A stretch of DNA of 64,000 nt, from the NCBI RefSeq assembly GCF_003254705.1, contig NZ_QFYR01000005.1, positions 62,001 through 126,000 of the forward strand. Direction: 5' to 3'. The notes below the pieces were generated by a model. The model saw only the letters and a list, made by a program, of their open reading frames with translations, did no database searches and was not told where the DNA came from. This document shows, piece after piece, positions 47,577-56,920 of the stretch. The stretch comes from Phenylobacterium deserti. GTDB taxonomy: Bacteria; Pseudomonadota; Alphaproteobacteria; Caulobacterales; Caulobacteraceae. Every line of letters begins with the position of its first letter. Position 1 is the first letter of the stretch. Position numbers and translations under genes: made by a program.

Positions 47577-48980
47577 ATGGTCTCTCCTGCCCGGTCGGTT
47601 TCCCGCATTGCGCTCGCCGCCACGCTTGCGGCGAGCCTCGTCCTGCAGGCCGCCCCCGCGGCCGCGCAGGATGGCGAGTCGCTGATCCGGGACACCGAGA
47701 TCGAAGAGATCCTGCACAAGGACGCCGAGCCGATCCTGCAGGCGGCGGGCATCAACCCGAACAACGTCGAAATCCTGATCGTCGGCAGCAAGGAGCTGAA
47801 CGCCTTCGCAGCCCCGCGCATCATGGGCATCTACACGGGCCTGATCCTTCAGAGCAAAAACCCGAACGAGCTGCAGGGCGTCATCGCGCACGAAGTAGGC
47901 CACCTGGCCGCTGGCCACAGCGCCCGCTCAGGCGAGCTCAACCGGGCCGGCATGAGACCCTTCCTGCTGACCATGGGGCTGGGCGTGCTCGCGGCGCTGG
48001 CCGGCTCGGGGGACGGTGCGGCGGCGCTGATGGGCAGCGCCAGCTACTTCGGCACGCTAGGCGCCCTGGGCTATAGCCGCGAGCAGGAAGGCCGCGCCGA
48101 CCAGGCTGGCGCCATGCTCCTGGACAAGGCCGGGATTTCCGGTCGGGGCTTGGCCGACTTCTTCGACAACTTTCGCTACCAGGAAGTCTTCAGCGAGAGC
48201 CGTCGCTTCGCCTATTTCCGCAGTCACCCGCTGTCTTCGGACCGGATTGAATCCCTGCGCAGCAAGGTCGCCACCCAGCCGAACTACAGCAAGGCGGATA
48301 GCCCGGAGGCCATGGCCGAGCACGCCGTCATGAAGGCCAAGCTGGACGGCTTCCTCAATCCGCAGGTCGCGATCGTCAAATATCTCGAGACCGACAAGAG
48401 CTATCCGGCCCGCTACGCCCGCGCGATCGCGTACTACCAGATGCGGGAGCCTGAGAAGGCGCTGCGCCTGATCGACGCCCTGCTGCAGGAGCAGCCTGAG
48501 AACCCGTACCTGCACGAGCTGAAGGGACAGATCCTGTTCGAGTTTGGCCGGGCCAAGGAAGCCGAAGCGCCCCAACGCCGCTCCGTGGAACTGAAGCCTG
48601 ACGCCCCGCTGCTGCGGGTGAATCTCGGCCAGACGCTGATCGCTCTCGACGACAAGGCCAAGATCGAGGAAGGCGTGGCCGAGCTGAAGAAGGCGCTGGT
48701 GCAGGAAGAGGACAACGCGGTGGCCTGGCGGCTGCTGGCGGCGGCCTATGACAAGCAGGGCCAGGAGGGGCTCGCTCGGCTGGCGACGGCCGAGTACAAC
48801 TTCAACGTCGGCGACAAGCGCCAGGCGCGGGTCTTCGCCATGCGCGCCCGTGAGAAGCTCACCCGGAACACGCCCGAATGGCGCCGCGCGACCGATATTG
48901 TTCTGGTGTCGGAGCCCAGCCGCGACGACCTCAAGGATCTCGCGCGCGAGGGCTCGATCGGCCTCAGCGAAGTTCGCTGA
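47577..48980 (+). CDS. Secreted M48-family metalloprotease with TPR tail (BepA-like)
   Basis: A 467-residue exported protease with a signal peptide (about 1-31, ending AAPAAAQDG). The zinc motif HEVGH is near residue 105 in GVIAHEVGHLAAGHSARSG, and the third ligand Glu is in YSREQEGRADQAG. The second half (about 265-430) consists of tetratricopeptide-like helices (ARAIAYYQMREPEKALRLIDALLQEQPENPYLHELKGQILFEFGRAKEAEA). E. coli BepA with this layout degrades stalled outer-membrane proteins and assists LptD. A GCTAGATT -10-like element lies 45 bp upstream. It follows rne by 48 bp. Confidence 0.9.
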   Translation: MVSPARSVSRIALAATLAASLVLQAAPAAAQDGESLIRDTEIEEILHKDAEPILQAAGINPNNVEILIVGSKELNAFAAPRIMGIYTGLILQSKNPNELQGVIAHEVGHLAAGHSARSGELNRAGMRPFLLTMGLGVLAALAGSGDGAAALMGSASYFGTLGALGYSREQEGRADQAGAMLLDKAGISGRGLADFFDNFRYQEVFSESRRFAYFRSHPLSSDRIESLRSKVATQPNYSKADSPEAMAEHAVMKAKLDGFLNPQVAIVKYLETDKSYPARYARAIAYYQMREPEKALRLIDALLQEQPENPYLHELKGQILFEFGRAKEAEAPQRRSVELKPDAPLLRVNLGQTLIALDDKAKIEEGVAELKKALVQEEDNAVAWRLLAAAYDKQGQEGLARLATAEYNFNVGDKRQARVFAMRAREKLTRNTPEWRRATDIVLVSEPSRDDLKDLAREGSIGLSEVR

Positions 48981-48991
48981 GGCCTAGAACC

Positions 48992-49195
48992 TCAGAGTTG
49001 GTTGATCTCGCCGCAGCCGCACTTCACGACCACGTCGCGCAGCTCGGACTTGTCCATGGCGTTGTGAATGGGGCTGTCACAGGCGCCGCAGTGAAAAGCG
49101 GTGGAGCCGGGCTTCTCTTCGCTGACATTCGCCAAGATCAGGGTGCGCCGGCCGACAAACAGGCCCGGGACGGTTCTCATCTGGACGAACGACAT
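48992..49195 (-). CDS. Small zinc-ribbon-like protein
   Basis: A 67-residue protein with four cysteines as two pairs, HCGAC (about 36-39) and KCGCGE near the C-terminus, the spacing of a small zinc ribbon. The N-terminus (MSFVQMRTVPGLFVGRRTLILANVSEEKPG) is non-polar but not a clear membrane segment. No family is recognised. The ATG at 49195 has GGAG 6 bp upstream; a GTG four codons earlier lacks a site. It is convergent with the M48 protease gene and divergent from the DsbA-like gene. Confidence 0.55.
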   Translation of the reverse strand: MSFVQMRTVPGLFVGRRTLILANVSEEKPGSTAFHCGACDSPIHNAMDKSELRDVVVKCGCGEINQL

Positions 49196-49367
49196 CGGGA
49201 ACTCCACGCTTCAGCCCAACCGGCTTCCGCACCGCACAACGCACGACGCGACATATTGCTGCAGCGCATAAGTACAAAGCCGCCCTCGGGCAAGCAGAGC
49301 GTGGTCAGGCGCCTGTTCAGGCGGCGCCTCTCTGGCCTTGTGCGCAGCCGCATCCTATTTGGCGAGC

Positions 49368-50093
49368 ATGAAGACCGCCGCGCGAGTCGCTCTCGCCCTT
49401 TCCGCCCTCACCCTCCTTTCGGGCTGCCAGAAGCAGGACGACGCCGCCTTCGGGGCGCGTGTCCGCGCTTATCTGCTGGAGCATCCCGAAGTCATGCGCG
49501 AAGTCGCGCAGAAGCTGTCCGAGAAGGAACAGGCGGAAGCGGCCAAGGCCTCCAGCGAGGCTATCGGCAAGTTCCGCGCTCAGCTCGAACGTGATCCGCG
49601 CGACCTGGTCGCCAATCCGGATGGCAAGGTCACGGTGGTGGAGTTCTACGACTACCGTTGCGGCTACTGTAAGCTCGCCGCGCCGGAGGTTCTGGAGCTG
49701 ATCCGCTCGCAGCCGGACGTCCGCTTTGTGTTCAAGGAATACCCGATCTTCGGCGACGTCTCCGATGAGGCGGCCAAGATCGCCCTGACCCCTGTGGCCA
49801 AGGCCAAGGGTCTGCAACTTCATCAAGCGTGGATGGCGGACAAGTCGCTGACGCAGGCCGGCATCGACCGTCACCTGACCGAGGCAGGCATCGACCCCAA
49901 GGTCGCGCGCGAACAGGCCAAGGACCCCGCGATCGAGCGGCATCTGATCGAGACGCGCCAACTCGCCCAGAACATGCATATCGAAGGCACGCCGGCCTTT
50001 ATCGTGGGTGACACCATGATCCCGGGCGCTGACATGTCGGCGCTTCGCGCCGCGATCCTCGTCGCCAAGGCCGGCGATCTGAAGAAGGGCTAA
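49368..50093 (+). CDS. DsbA-family thiol-disulfide lipoprotein
   Basis: A 241-residue thioredoxin-fold oxidoreductase with a lipoprotein signal (ALSALTLLSGC; lipobox LSGC), so it should be tethered in the envelope. A helical N-terminal segment (FGARVRAYLLEHPEVMREVAQKLSEKEQAEAAK) resembles the trimerisation stalk of ScsC/Com1-type proteins. The DsbA domain holds VVEFYDYRCGYCKLAAPEVL (active-site CGYC, about residue 98) and the cis-Pro loop IEGTPAFIVGD. It probably forms or shuffles disulfides in periplasmic proteins. Single gene. Confidence 0.9.
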   Translation: MKTAARVALALSALTLLSGCQKQDDAAFGARVRAYLLEHPEVMREVAQKLSEKEQAEAAKASSEAIGKFRAQLERDPRDLVANPDGKVTVVEFYDYRCGYCKLAAPEVLELIRSQPDVRFVFKEYPIFGDVSDEAAKIALTPVAKAKGLQLHQAWMADKSLTQAGIDRHLTEAGIDPKVAREQAKDPAIERHLIETRQLAQNMHIEGTPAFIVGDTMIPGADMSALRAAILVAKAGDLKKG

Positions 50094-50313
50094 GCGCTCT
50101 TCCCCCCAAGCTTGACCGACGAAGAACGGCCGGCGCTTTCAGCGGCGCCAAGCACACGCGCTTGTAGTGGCGCTAGTTAACTACAGCAGAGCCGACAACG
50201 CAGGATCGTTGGCTGTTCCATAGCCTGAATATTTATCGCCGATAGTTTTGACCTATTCAGCCTGAAATCCTGTAGTTCAGCTTTTTACAATCCCACATTT
50301 TGGGTCTTTTACT

Positions 50314-50338
50314 GGAACAGGCCCGGCGCTGAACGGTT
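50314..50338 (+). promoter_or_regulatory. Candidate EcfG/SigT general-stress promoter of the Mn catalase gene
   Basis: GGAAC (50314-50318) is followed after 16 bp by GGTT (50335-50338), matching the alphaproteobacterial general-stress consensus GGAAC-N16/17-CGTT except at one base. It sits about 55 bp before the manganese catalase start in an AT-richer gap, a class of gene often under this sigma factor. Confidence 0.5.
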
Positions 50339-50392
50339 CGGAAAACCGTCTCCCCAGACGACTTCCCAATCCGAACAGCAGAGGCCGATACC

Positions 50393-51262
50393 ATGTACTT
50401 ACATGACAAGCGACTCCAATTCCCCGTGCGAGTCGAGAAGCCGGACCCCGTGTTCGCCAGAGCCTTGCAGCAAGCCATCGGCGGCGTGGAAGGCGAAATC
50501 CGGGTTTGTCTGCAGTACTTCTTCCAGGCTTGGGGCCAGCGCGGCCCGTCCAAGTATCGTGACCTGCTGCTTCAGACCGCGACCGAGGAGATCGGTCACA
50601 TCGAGATGCTGGCCACCGCCGTCGCTCTGAACCTCGAGGGGGCGCCGCTCTCCGAGCAGGAGGACGTGGCCGCTGATCCGGTGAACGGCTCGGTGCTCAA
50701 CGGCATGGACATGCGCCACGTGCTGTCGGCCGGCCTCGCAGCCTTGCCGACGGACGCCAACGGCGTGCCCTTCGACACCAGCCACGTCTACGCCAGCGGC
50801 AACAGCGCGGCCGACATGTTCTCGAACATCACGGCGGAAGCTACTGGTCGCGTGCTCGCCGTGCGGCTCTACAACATGACCAACGACCCCGGCATGAAGG
50901 AGATGCTCTCGTTCCTGATCGCTCGGGACTCCATGCACCAGAACCAGTGGATGGCGGCTCTTGAGGACATGGGCGGGGTCGCCGCGGCGATGCCGATCCC
51001 GAACAGCTTCCCGCAAGGCAAGGAGCAGGAAGAGTTCAGCTACAAGTTCGTCACCACCAACGCCGACGGCTCGCCACCGGAACCGGGCCGTTGGAACGAG
51101 GGCCCGTCAATCGACGGCAAGGGTCAGTTCACCCCCGAACAGATTCGCCCGGACGGTCAGGAGCCGAAGCTCGCCCCGCCGCCGCCGAATTCCGGCGCCC
51201 AGAAAGAACAGATGGACTTCCTCGGCCGCGGCGTCGCGGCTGTGAAGGACATGCTGAGCTGA
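50393..51262 (+). CDS. Manganese (non-haem) catalase
   Basis: A 289-residue di-manganese catalase that dismutates hydrogen peroxide. The ferritin-like four-helix core shows the ligands in order: Glu in GVEGEIRVCLQYFFQ, the Glu/His pair in TATEEIGHIEML, Glu in ITAEATGRVLAVRLY and His in DSMHQNQWMAAL. The C-terminal 90 residues form the extended arm typical of the family (EFSYKFVTTNADGSPPEPGRWNEGPSIDG). These enzymes lack haem and are cyanide-insensitive. It is probably stress-induced (see the promoter at 50314) and cotranscribed with the DUF2061 gene 13 bp downstream. Confidence 0.93.
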   Translation: MYLHDKRLQFPVRVEKPDPVFARALQQAIGGVEGEIRVCLQYFFQAWGQRGPSKYRDLLLQTATEEIGHIEMLATAVALNLEGAPLSEQEDVAADPVNGSVLNGMDMRHVLSAGLAALPTDANGVPFDTSHVYASGNSAADMFSNITAEATGRVLAVRLYNMTNDPGMKEMLSFLIARDSMHQNQWMAALEDMGGVAAAMPIPNSFPQGKEQEEFSYKFVTTNADGSPPEPGRWNEGPSIDGKGQFTPEQIRPDGQEPKLAPPPPNSGAQKEQMDFLGRGVAAVKDMLS

Positions 51263-51275
51263 CGGGAGCCGCCAC

Positions 51276-51563
51276 GTGAACCGAGTGCTCCTGAAGACCA
51301 GCACCTACTGCGTCATGCACCTGGTGGTGGCCGTGGCTGTCGCCTTCGCCCTGACGCGGAACTGGCATGCGGCCCTGGCCATCGGGCTCGTCGAGCCCTT
51401 CGTCCAGACCTTCGCCTTCGCCCTGCACGAGAAGTTCTGGGCCAAGCGGGGCGTGCCGCAGACGGAGAAGACCAGCGGCGGATGCTCGCACATCCGGCTC
51501 TGGCCGAAGTCGCAGCCCAAGGCCGCCGAGGCCGAAGCTGCGGCGGTCCAGGCGACCGCCTGA
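51276..51563 (+). CDS. DUF2061 membrane protein
   Basis: A 95-residue protein with two membrane segments (YCVMHLVVAVAVAFALTR and HAALAIGLVEPFVQTFAFALHEKFW) carrying the DUF2061 pattern: RVLLKTSTYCVMH near the start and LVEPFVQTFAFALHEKFW. Its function is unknown, although the family often appears beside stress genes. A polar, Ala/Glu-rich tail follows, with one Cys. The start is GTG. It lies in a short operon with the manganese catalase. Confidence 0.82.
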   Translation: MNRVLLKTSTYCVMHLVVAVAVAFALTRNWHAALAIGLVEPFVQTFAFALHEKFWAKRGVPQTEKTSGGCSHIRLWPKSQPKAAEAEAAAVQATA

Positions 51564-51575
51564 CGGAGCTCGGAA

Positions 51576-51601
51576 GCCTCCCTCCTTAAGCGGAGGGAGG
51601 C
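51576..51601. terminator. Inverted repeat between convergent DUF2061 and thiG genes
   Basis: A perfect 10-bp stem GCCTCCCTCC (51576-51585) pairs with 51592-51601 around a TTAAGC loop, in the 44-bp convergent gap. There is no T-run on either strand, so termination strength is uncertain. Confidence 0.55.
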
Positions 51602-51607
51602 GCCGGC

Positions 51608-52396
51608 TCAGATCAGCCCGGTCAGCGGCGAAGACGGGTCGGCGTACATGCGCTTGGGCATGCGCCCCGCCAGGAACGCTTCGCGTCCGGCGATCACCGC
51701 GTGCTTCATGGCTCGCGCCATGCGGATCGGGTCGCGCGCTTCGGCGATCGCCGTGTTCATCAGCACCGCGTCGCAGCCGATCTCCATGGCCACCGCCGCG
51801 TCGGAAGCGGTGCCCACGCCGGCGTCCACCAGCACCGGCACCGTGGACTGCTCGACAATAAGCCCCAGGTTCAGCAGGTTTTGGATGCCTCGGCCCGATC
51901 CGATCGGCGCGCCCAGCGGCATGATCGCCACCGCGCCCGCATCCTCGAGCTTCTTGGCGTAGACCGGGTCATCCGAGCAGTAGACCATCACCTGGAAGCC
52001 GTCGGCCACCAGCAGCTTCAGAGCCCGCAGGGTCTCTTCCATGTCGGGCAGCAGGTGCTTGGTGTTGGACAGCACCTCCAGTTTCACGAGGTCCCAGCCG
52101 CCAGCCTCGCGCGCCAGGCGCAGCAGGCGCACGGCGTCCTCGCCGGTGTAGCAGCCAGCGGTGTTCGGCAGGAACGTGAACCGATCGGGCTTCACATAGT
52201 CGACCAGCATCGGCTGGTTCGGATCGGACAGGTTTACCCGGCGCAGGGCCACCGTGACGATCTCGGCCCCCGCCGCTTCTGCGGCCGCTGCGTTCTCGGC
52301 GTAGTCCTTGTACTTGCCGGTGCCGACGATCAGGCGCGAGCGGAAGGTGCGCCCCGCGACGGTCCAGGTATCTTCAGTGTGGACGGACCCATCCAT
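51608..52396 (-). CDS. thiG: Thiazole synthase
   Basis: A 262-residue TIM-barrel enzyme that forms the thiazole ring of thiamine from 1-deoxyxylulose-5-phosphate, dehydroglycine and ThiS thiocarboxylate. Motifs: [15 protein letters not shown] with the downstream VALRRVN (conserved Arg), [41 protein letters not shown], and GSGRGIQN plus [36 protein letters not shown] for phosphate and product binding. Its start is 2 bp after thiS. No thiC, thiO or thiE gene lies in the window. Confidence 0.96.
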   Translation of the reverse strand: MDGSVHTEDTWTVAGRTFRSRLIVGTGKYKDYAENAAAAEAAGAEIVTVALRRVNLSDPNQPMLVDYVKPDRFTFLPNTAGCYTGEDAVRLLRLAREAGGWDLVKLEVLSNTKHLLPDMEETLRALKLLVADGFQVMVYCSDDPVYAKKLEDAGAVAIMPLGAPIGSGRGIQNLLNLGLIVEQSTVPVLVDAGVGTASDAAVAMEIGCDAVLMNTAIAEARDPIRMARAMKHAVIAGREAFLAGRMPKRMYADPSSPLTGLI

Positions 52397-52398
52397 GG

Positions 52399-52599
52399 TC
52401 AGCCGCCTCCGATGAAATGCACGATCTCGATACGGTCGCCGTCCGAGAGGTTGGTGGCGGCATAGGCCGATCTGGGGACGATCTCTAGATTGCGCTCCAC
52501 AGCGACCTTGCGCACGTCCAGCCCGAGCGCCTCCACCAGCGCCGCCACGTTGGGCGCGCCGTCGAAACCGCGGCTCTCTCCGTTCACAGTCAGGTTCAT
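52399..52599 (-). CDS. thiS: Thiamine biosynthesis sulfur carrier ThiS
   Basis: A 66-residue ubiquitin-fold sulfur carrier: [14 protein letters not shown]...[49 protein letters not shown]. The C-terminal Gly-Gly is adenylylated and then thiocarboxylated to give sulfur to ThiG. Here the tail is GGG, ending exactly at the last glycine as required. The ATG at 52599 gives the canonical length; frames further upstream add non-conserved residues. No TPP riboswitch is seen in the 80-bp gap to the divergent aroQ. Confidence 0.93.
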   Translation of the reverse strand: MNLTVNGESRGFDGAPNVAALVEALGLDVRKVAVERNLEIVPRSAYAATNLSDGDRIEIVHFIGGG

Positions 52600-52679
52600 G
52601 GGACGCTCAACTCCGGTCGGCAAGCTTGTGACCCGCAGCCCCGCCCGTTACAAGACGCCGGAATCGACGGCGGAGCCGA

Positions 52680-53117
52680 ATGCCGAAACCGATCTATGTG
52701 CTTAGCGGGCCCAACCTCAACCTCCTGGGCGTCCGCGAGCCCGAGATTTACGGACATCAGACCCTGGACGACGTGCGCGCCCTCTGTGAGGCGCGGGCGA
52801 AGTCCCTGGGCCGCGAAATCGTGTTCCGTCAATCGAACCACGAAGGCGAACTGGTCGACTGGATCCAGGAGGCCCGCGAGAAGGGCTGCGCCATCGTGAT
52901 CAACCCGGCGGCCTACGGGCATACCTCCATCGCCATCCTTGATGCGCTGAAGGCGTCGGACCTGCCGGTGGTCGAATGCCACCTGTCCAACCCGGCGGCC
53001 CGCGAGGACTTCCGCCGTCACACCTACGTTTCGCTGGTCGCCGCAGGAGCCGTCACCGGGTTCGGCGCGGCGAGCTATGAACTGGCTATCGAGGCCGCAG
53101 CGGGCCTGGCCCGCTGA
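52680..53117 (+). CDS. aroQ: 3-dehydroquinate dehydratase, type II
   Basis: A 145-residue type II dehydroquinase of the shikimate pathway, catalysing anti elimination of water. It starts [25 protein letters not shown], where the catalytic Arg and Tyr lie in GVREPEIYG. Substrate-binding segments are [33 protein letters not shown] and [21 protein letters not shown] with the catalytic His. It is the first gene of an aroQ-accB-accC-aat string with small gaps (27, 8, 13 bp). Confidence 0.96.
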   Translation: MPKPIYVLSGPNLNLLGVREPEIYGHQTLDDVRALCEARAKSLGREIVFRQSNHEGELVDWIQEAREKGCAIVINPAAYGHTSIAILDALKASDLPVVECHLSNPAAREDFRRHTYVSLVAAGAVTGFGAASYELAIEAAAGLAR

Positions 53118-53144
53118 GCCTCCAGGAACACAAGGGTATTTTTC

Positions 53145-53633
53145 ATGGCTAGCACTCCCAAGGCCCCCGCCGATCCGATCGACGCGCGCCTGGTGCGCCA
53201 ACTGGCCGACATCCTGACCGAGACCGGCCTGTCCGAAATCGAAGTCGAGGTCGAACAGGCGGGCCTGAAGATCCGGGTTGCGAAGACCCTCACCGCAGCG
53301 GTGCAAGTGGCTGCGCCAGTCGCTGCACCGGCTCCGATGGCTGCGCCGGCCGCCGCCGCGCCAGCCGCGGAAGCTGCGCCTGCCGCCCCGCAGACCCGTG
53401 GCGACGCGGTCAAGTCGCCGATGGTCGGCACGGTCTATCTGCAGCCCAACCCGGGCTCGGACCCGTTCGTGAAGGTCGGTGACACGGTCACCGCGGGCCA
53501 GACCCTGTTCATCGTCGAAGCGATGAAGACCATGAACCCGATCCCCGCTCCCAAGGGCGGCCGGATCGTCGAGATCATCGTGGCCGACGGCCAGCCGGTC
53601 GAGTTCGGCGAGCCGCTCGCCGTCATCGAGTAG
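53145..53633 (+). CDS. accB: Biotin carboxyl carrier protein of acetyl-CoA carboxylase
   Basis: A 162-residue BCCP, carrying CO2 on biotin between the biotin carboxylase and the carboxyltransferase. An N-terminal helical part (about 1-46) and a flexible Ala/Pro linker (about 50-84) precede the biotinyl domain, with the biotin lysine at residue 128 in EAMKTMN. The [23 protein letters not shown] segment contains the characteristic thumb. It is 8 bp before accC and cotranscribed with it. Confidence 0.97.
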   Translation: MASTPKAPADPIDARLVRQLADILTETGLSEIEVEVEQAGLKIRVAKTLTAAVQVAAPVAAPAPMAAPAAAAPAAEAAPAAPQTRGDAVKSPMVGTVYLQPNPGSDPFVKVGDTVTAGQTLFIVEAMKTMNPIPAPKGGRIVEIIVADGQPVEFGEPLAVIE

Positions 53634-53641
53634 CGCGTACC

Positions 53642-55000
53642 ATGTTCGAGAAGATCCTCATCGCGAACCGCGGCGAGATCGCCCTTCGCGTCCACCGCGC
53701 CTGCAAGGAGATGGGGATCTCCACGGTGGCGGTGCACTCCGAGGCTGACAGCGGGGCCATGTGGGTGCGGCTGGCCGACGAGAGCGTCTGCATCGGGCCG
53801 GCGCCCGCCGCCAAGAGCTACCTCAACATCCCGTCGATCATCGCAGCGGCCGAGATCACCGGCGCGCAGGCGATCCACCCGGGCTACGGCTTCCTGTCGG
53901 AGAACGCCCGTTTCGCCGAGATCGTCGGCGCGCACGGCTTCACCTTCATCGGGCCCAAGCCCGAGCACATCAAGATGATGGGCGACAAGATTACCGCCAA
54001 GCAGGCGGTGAAGGACGCCGGGATCCCGGTGGTCCCCGGCTCCGATGGCGCCGTCCGCACCGAAGAAGAGGCTTTCGCCGCGGCGAAGGAGATCGGCTTC
54101 CCCGTGCTCATCAAGGCCGCCGCTGGCGGCGGCGGGCGTGGCATGAAGGTCGCCAAGACCGAAGAAGACCTGGCCGAGGCCGTGGCCACCGCCCGTTCCG
54201 AAGCCAAGGCCGCCTTCGGCGACGACGCGGTCTACATGGAGCGCTACCTCCAGACGCCGCGCCACATCGAGTTGCAGGTCATCGCCGACAGCTTCGGCAA
54301 CGTGGTGCACCTGGGCGAGCGCGACTGCTCCTTGCAGCGCCGTCACCAGAAGGTGCTCGAAGAAGCGCCCTCCCCGGTGATCGACGCCGAGGCTCGCGCC
54401 AAGATCGGTAAGGTGGTGGTCGATGCGGTTCGCGCCATCGGCTACCTCGGGGTCGGCACCATCGAGTTCCTGTACGAGAACGGCGAGTTCTTCTTCATCG
54501 AGATGAACACCCGCCTTCAGGTGGAGCACCCGGTCACCGAAGCCATCACCGGCATCGATCTGGTTCGCGAGCAGATCCGCATCGCCGCCGGCGAGCCGCT
54601 GTCTTTCCGTCAGGAAGACGTGGTCTTCGAAGGCCACGCCATCGAGTGCCGGATCAATGCCGAGAACCCGAAGACCTTCGCGCCCTCTCCGGGCCTGGTC
54701 ACGGACTTCCACGCGCCCGGCGGCTTGGGCGTGCGCCTCGATAGCGCGCTCTACGCCGGCTACTCGATCCCGCCCTACTACGACAGCCTGGTCGGCAAGC
54801 TCATCGTGCACGGCCGCGACCGCGAGGAAGCCCTCGCCCGCGCCGCGCGGTGCCTGAGCGAGATGGTGGTGTCCGGCATCGACACCAACATCCCGCTCTT
54901 CCAGGAACTGCTGAGCAACCCCGACATCGCGCGGGGCGACTACAACATCCATTGGCTCGAGAACTGGATGAAGCAGCAGGCGGCCACCGCGGCCGCCTGA
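53642..55000 (+). CDS. accC: Biotin carboxylase subunit of acetyl-CoA carboxylase
   Basis: A 452-residue ATP-grasp enzyme that carboxylates BCCP-biotin, the first half of the committed step of fatty-acid synthesis. Motifs: [36 protein letters not shown], the glycine-rich loop [75 protein letters not shown] and [13 protein letters not shown]. Length is within a few residues of typical AccC. Second of the accBC pair. Confidence 0.97.
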   Translation: MFEKILIANRGEIALRVHRACKEMGISTVAVHSEADSGAMWVRLADESVCIGPAPAAKSYLNIPSIIAAAEITGAQAIHPGYGFLSENARFAEIVGAHGFTFIGPKPEHIKMMGDKITAKQAVKDAGIPVVPGSDGAVRTEEEAFAAAKEIGFPVLIKAAAGGGGRGMKVAKTEEDLAEAVATARSEAKAAFGDDAVYMERYLQTPRHIELQVIADSFGNVVHLGERDCSLQRRHQKVLEEAPSPVIDAEARAKIGKVVVDAVRAIGYLGVGTIEFLYENGEFFFIEMNTRLQVEHPVTEAITGIDLVREQIRIAAGEPLSFRQEDVVFEGHAIECRINAENPKTFAPSPGLVTDFHAPGGLGVRLDSALYAGYSIPPYYDSLVGKLIVHGRDREEALARAARCLSEMVVSGIDTNIPLFQELLSNPDIARGDYNIHWLENWMKQQAATAAA

Positions 55001-55013
55001 CGGTGACGCGGGC

Positions 55014-55685
55014 ATGAACGACAGCTTCACGGCCCGCGATCTCCTCGCCTGCTACGCCCGCGGCGTCTTCCCCATGGCGGACGCGCGGAAGGACAACCGG
55101 GTCTTCCTGATAGATCCGGAGCGCCGCGGCGTGATCCCGCTGCGAACCTTCCATATCTCGCGTCGCATGGCGCGCACCGTCCGCAAGGATCCATTCGAAG
55201 TGCGCGTCGACACGGCCTTTGCTCAGGTCGTGGAGCTCTGCGCAGAGGCTGCGCCCGGCCGAACGGAAACCTGGATCAATCACCCGATCGAGCGGCTCTA
55301 CGGGCAGCTCCATGAGCTGGGCTTCGCTCACTCCGTCGAATGCTGGCGGGGCGACGAGCTGCTGGGCGGTCTTTATGGCGTGTCTTTGAAGGGCGCCTTC
55401 TTCGGCGAAAGCATGTTTTCACGCGCGACGGACGCCTCGAAGGTCGCGCTCATCCATCTCGTCGCACGGCTGATCGCGGGCGGCTACGTGCTGCTGGACG
55501 CCCAGTTTATGACCGAGCACCTGTCGCAGTTCGGAGCCGAGGAGATCAGCCGCCCCGAGTACCAGCGCCGCCTGAAACGTGCGCTGGCGGTGGACGGCAA
55601 GTTTCAGCGGCTGACAGGCGCCGCGGGAGCCGCGGCCGCCGTCACCGGGGCCGAAGCCCTGCAGTTGATCACCCACGCGTCGTAG
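55014..55685 (+). CDS. aat: Leucyl/phenylalanyl-tRNA-protein transferase
   Basis: A 223-residue Aat enzyme, which adds Leu or Phe to N-terminal Lys/Arg of proteins to mark them for ClpS/ClpAP (N-degron pathway). Motifs: [99 protein letters not shown] and [19 protein letters not shown]. The last 82 bp overlap the 3' end of the convergent DUF2155 gene; both ends encode low-complexity residues. Confidence 0.95.
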   Translation: MNDSFTARDLLACYARGVFPMADARKDNRVFLIDPERRGVIPLRTFHISRRMARTVRKDPFEVRVDTAFAQVVELCAEAAPGRTETWINHPIERLYGQLHELGFAHSVECWRGDELLGGLYGVSLKGAFFGESMFSRATDASKVALIHLVARLIAGGYVLLDAQFMTEHLSQFGAEEISRPEYQRRLKRALAVDGKFQRLTGAAGAAAAVTGAEALQLITHAS

Positions 55686-56296
55686 ACCGGGTGCTCCAGC
55701 GGGTGAAGGCTGGGAGACGACGCGTACATCCAGCCTTTGAACACCTGCCGCGCCGGCGGAGCCGGCTTGCCGGGGGCGGGCCGCGGCTGTGAGTCGACGG
55801 TCAGATAGGCGATGGAGTCCTGCATCCCCTCGTCGCTCGCGGAGCGTTCGCAGGCACGCACGGTGAAGACCAGGGTCTTGTAGCGCACCGGCTTGCCCAC
55901 CGCGGCTTCGAACCGGAGCGTCTGCGCGGTGACCTTGTCCAAGGCTTGCAGCACGGCGACGTCGTATCGCGGCCGGCGCGGGGCCTCGGGCGCAGGTTTC
56001 ACTTCGGCCGCCTTAGGCGGCGGCGCCGGGGCCACTTCCTTTTCGGTGATCGGCGGAACGGCGATCGGCTCCGGCGTGGGTACGCTGACCGGCGGCGCCT
56101 CTTCGGCGTCCGGCGGGATGGTGGCGGGCGCGGCGGTGGTGTTGGCCGGCGGCGCTTCTGGAGCGGGGGTCGCCCTTGGCGGGGCGGCCTTGGGCGCTGC
56201 TTGCGCCCAGACCAACCCGGCAGCGGCGGCGCCCGCGATCGGGGCGAGCCACGCCGCCCGACGGATCAGCTGAGCGGAGCAAGACCGAAGCTGCAC
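55604..56296 (-). CDS. Exported DUF2155 protein
   Basis: A 230-residue protein with a signal sequence (about 1-32, ending GLVWAQA), a long Pro/Ala/Glu-rich linker (about 33-105) and a C-terminal DUF2155 domain: [54 protein letters not shown]...[28 protein letters not shown]. The two cysteines (RACERS, VINCRA) could form a disulfide. The domain is restricted to alphaproteobacteria as I recall, with unknown function. It sits 11 bp downstream of the NDUFA12-type gene and overlaps aat at its end. Confidence 0.87.
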   Translation of the reverse strand: MQLRSCSAQLIRRAAWLAPIAGAAAAGLVWAQAAPKAAPPRATPAPEAPPANTTAAPATIPPDAEEAPPVSVPTPEPIAVPPITEKEVAPAPPPKAAEVKPAPEAPRRPRYDVAVLQALDKVTAQTLRFEAAVGKPVRYKTLVFTVRACERSASDEGMQDSIAYLTVDSQPRPAPGKPAPPARQVFKGWMYASSPSLHPLEHPVYDAWVINCRASAPVTAAAAPAAPVSR

Positions 56297-56307
56297 GGCG
56301 GTCGCCC

Positions 56308-56709
56308 TTACTCCGGGGTCCAGGCTTCGTAGTCGCCGGTGGCGCGTTGGCGCTCGCCGCCGCGGGCTAGCGACCCCTTCGGCCGGTAGGCATGGATCGT
56401 ACCGGACAGGTTCGGCACGTAGTCCTTCTCGAACTTCTTGCGCGGCAGCGGCGCGATGGTCGGCGGCTCGTCGAAGGTGTGGTGCAGCCAGCCATGCCAG
56501 TCTGGCCCGACCTTGGAGGCGTCGGCGTAGCCGTTGAAGATCACCCAGCGACGCTTGCGGCCGTCGTAGCTGTCCTTGGTGTCCTTGGCCTCGTAGTACT
56601 TGTTGCCGAACTCATCCGTACCCACGAACACGCCGCGCTTGGCGATGGTGAAGTGGATGCCGATGGTGGCGCCGTTCCACCAGGTGAAGATTTTCTTGAG
56701 GACCGACAC
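56308..56709 (-). CDS. NADH:ubiquinone oxidoreductase subunit NDUFA12 homologue
   Basis: A 133-residue complex I accessory subunit found in alphaproteobacteria and mitochondria. Family pattern: SVLKKIFTWWNGATIGIHFTIAKRGVFVGTDEFGNKYYEAK, RRWVIFNGYADASKVGPDWHGWLHHTFDEPPT and the C-terminal NLSGTIHAYRPKGSL. It supports the phylogenetic placement. The nuo operon itself is not in the window; this gene is paired instead with the DUF2155 gene, an arrangement common in the class. Confidence 0.93.
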   Translation of the reverse strand: MSVLKKIFTWWNGATIGIHFTIAKRGVFVGTDEFGNKYYEAKDTKDSYDGRKRRWVIFNGYADASKVGPDWHGWLHHTFDEPPTIAPLPRKKFEKDYVPNLSGTIHAYRPKGSLARGGERQRATGDYEAWTPE

Positions 56710-56920
56710 GGGACTGGCTGTTCTCTTGGAAAGAGGGCTGCGAACGCGGGCGGACTATAGGCGGGCGTCGGAGGAGCGTCCAGCCGCGCAGGCGCAAGCT
56801 TGAAGAGCCAAGATGTTGGGGACGATCCGCCGCAGCATCACAACATCTATTGCTCCACGTGCAATCCGACGCCTACCCTCCCCTCTCAGGAGTCGGCGCA
56901 CGGGAAAGGACGCGGCGGAG

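Noticed and set aside
52600..52679. Possible TPP riboswitch upstream of thiS
   Set aside because: Only about 80 bp separate thiS from the divergent aroQ, and I find no CUGAGA or ACCUGA-like core elements.
56845..56860. Partial match to an NrdR box (ACAACATCTATTGC) upstream of the NrdJ-like gene
   Set aside because: Only about seven of the ten core positions agree and the flanking bases do not match, so it is no better than chance. A search for a second, properly spaced box would settle it.
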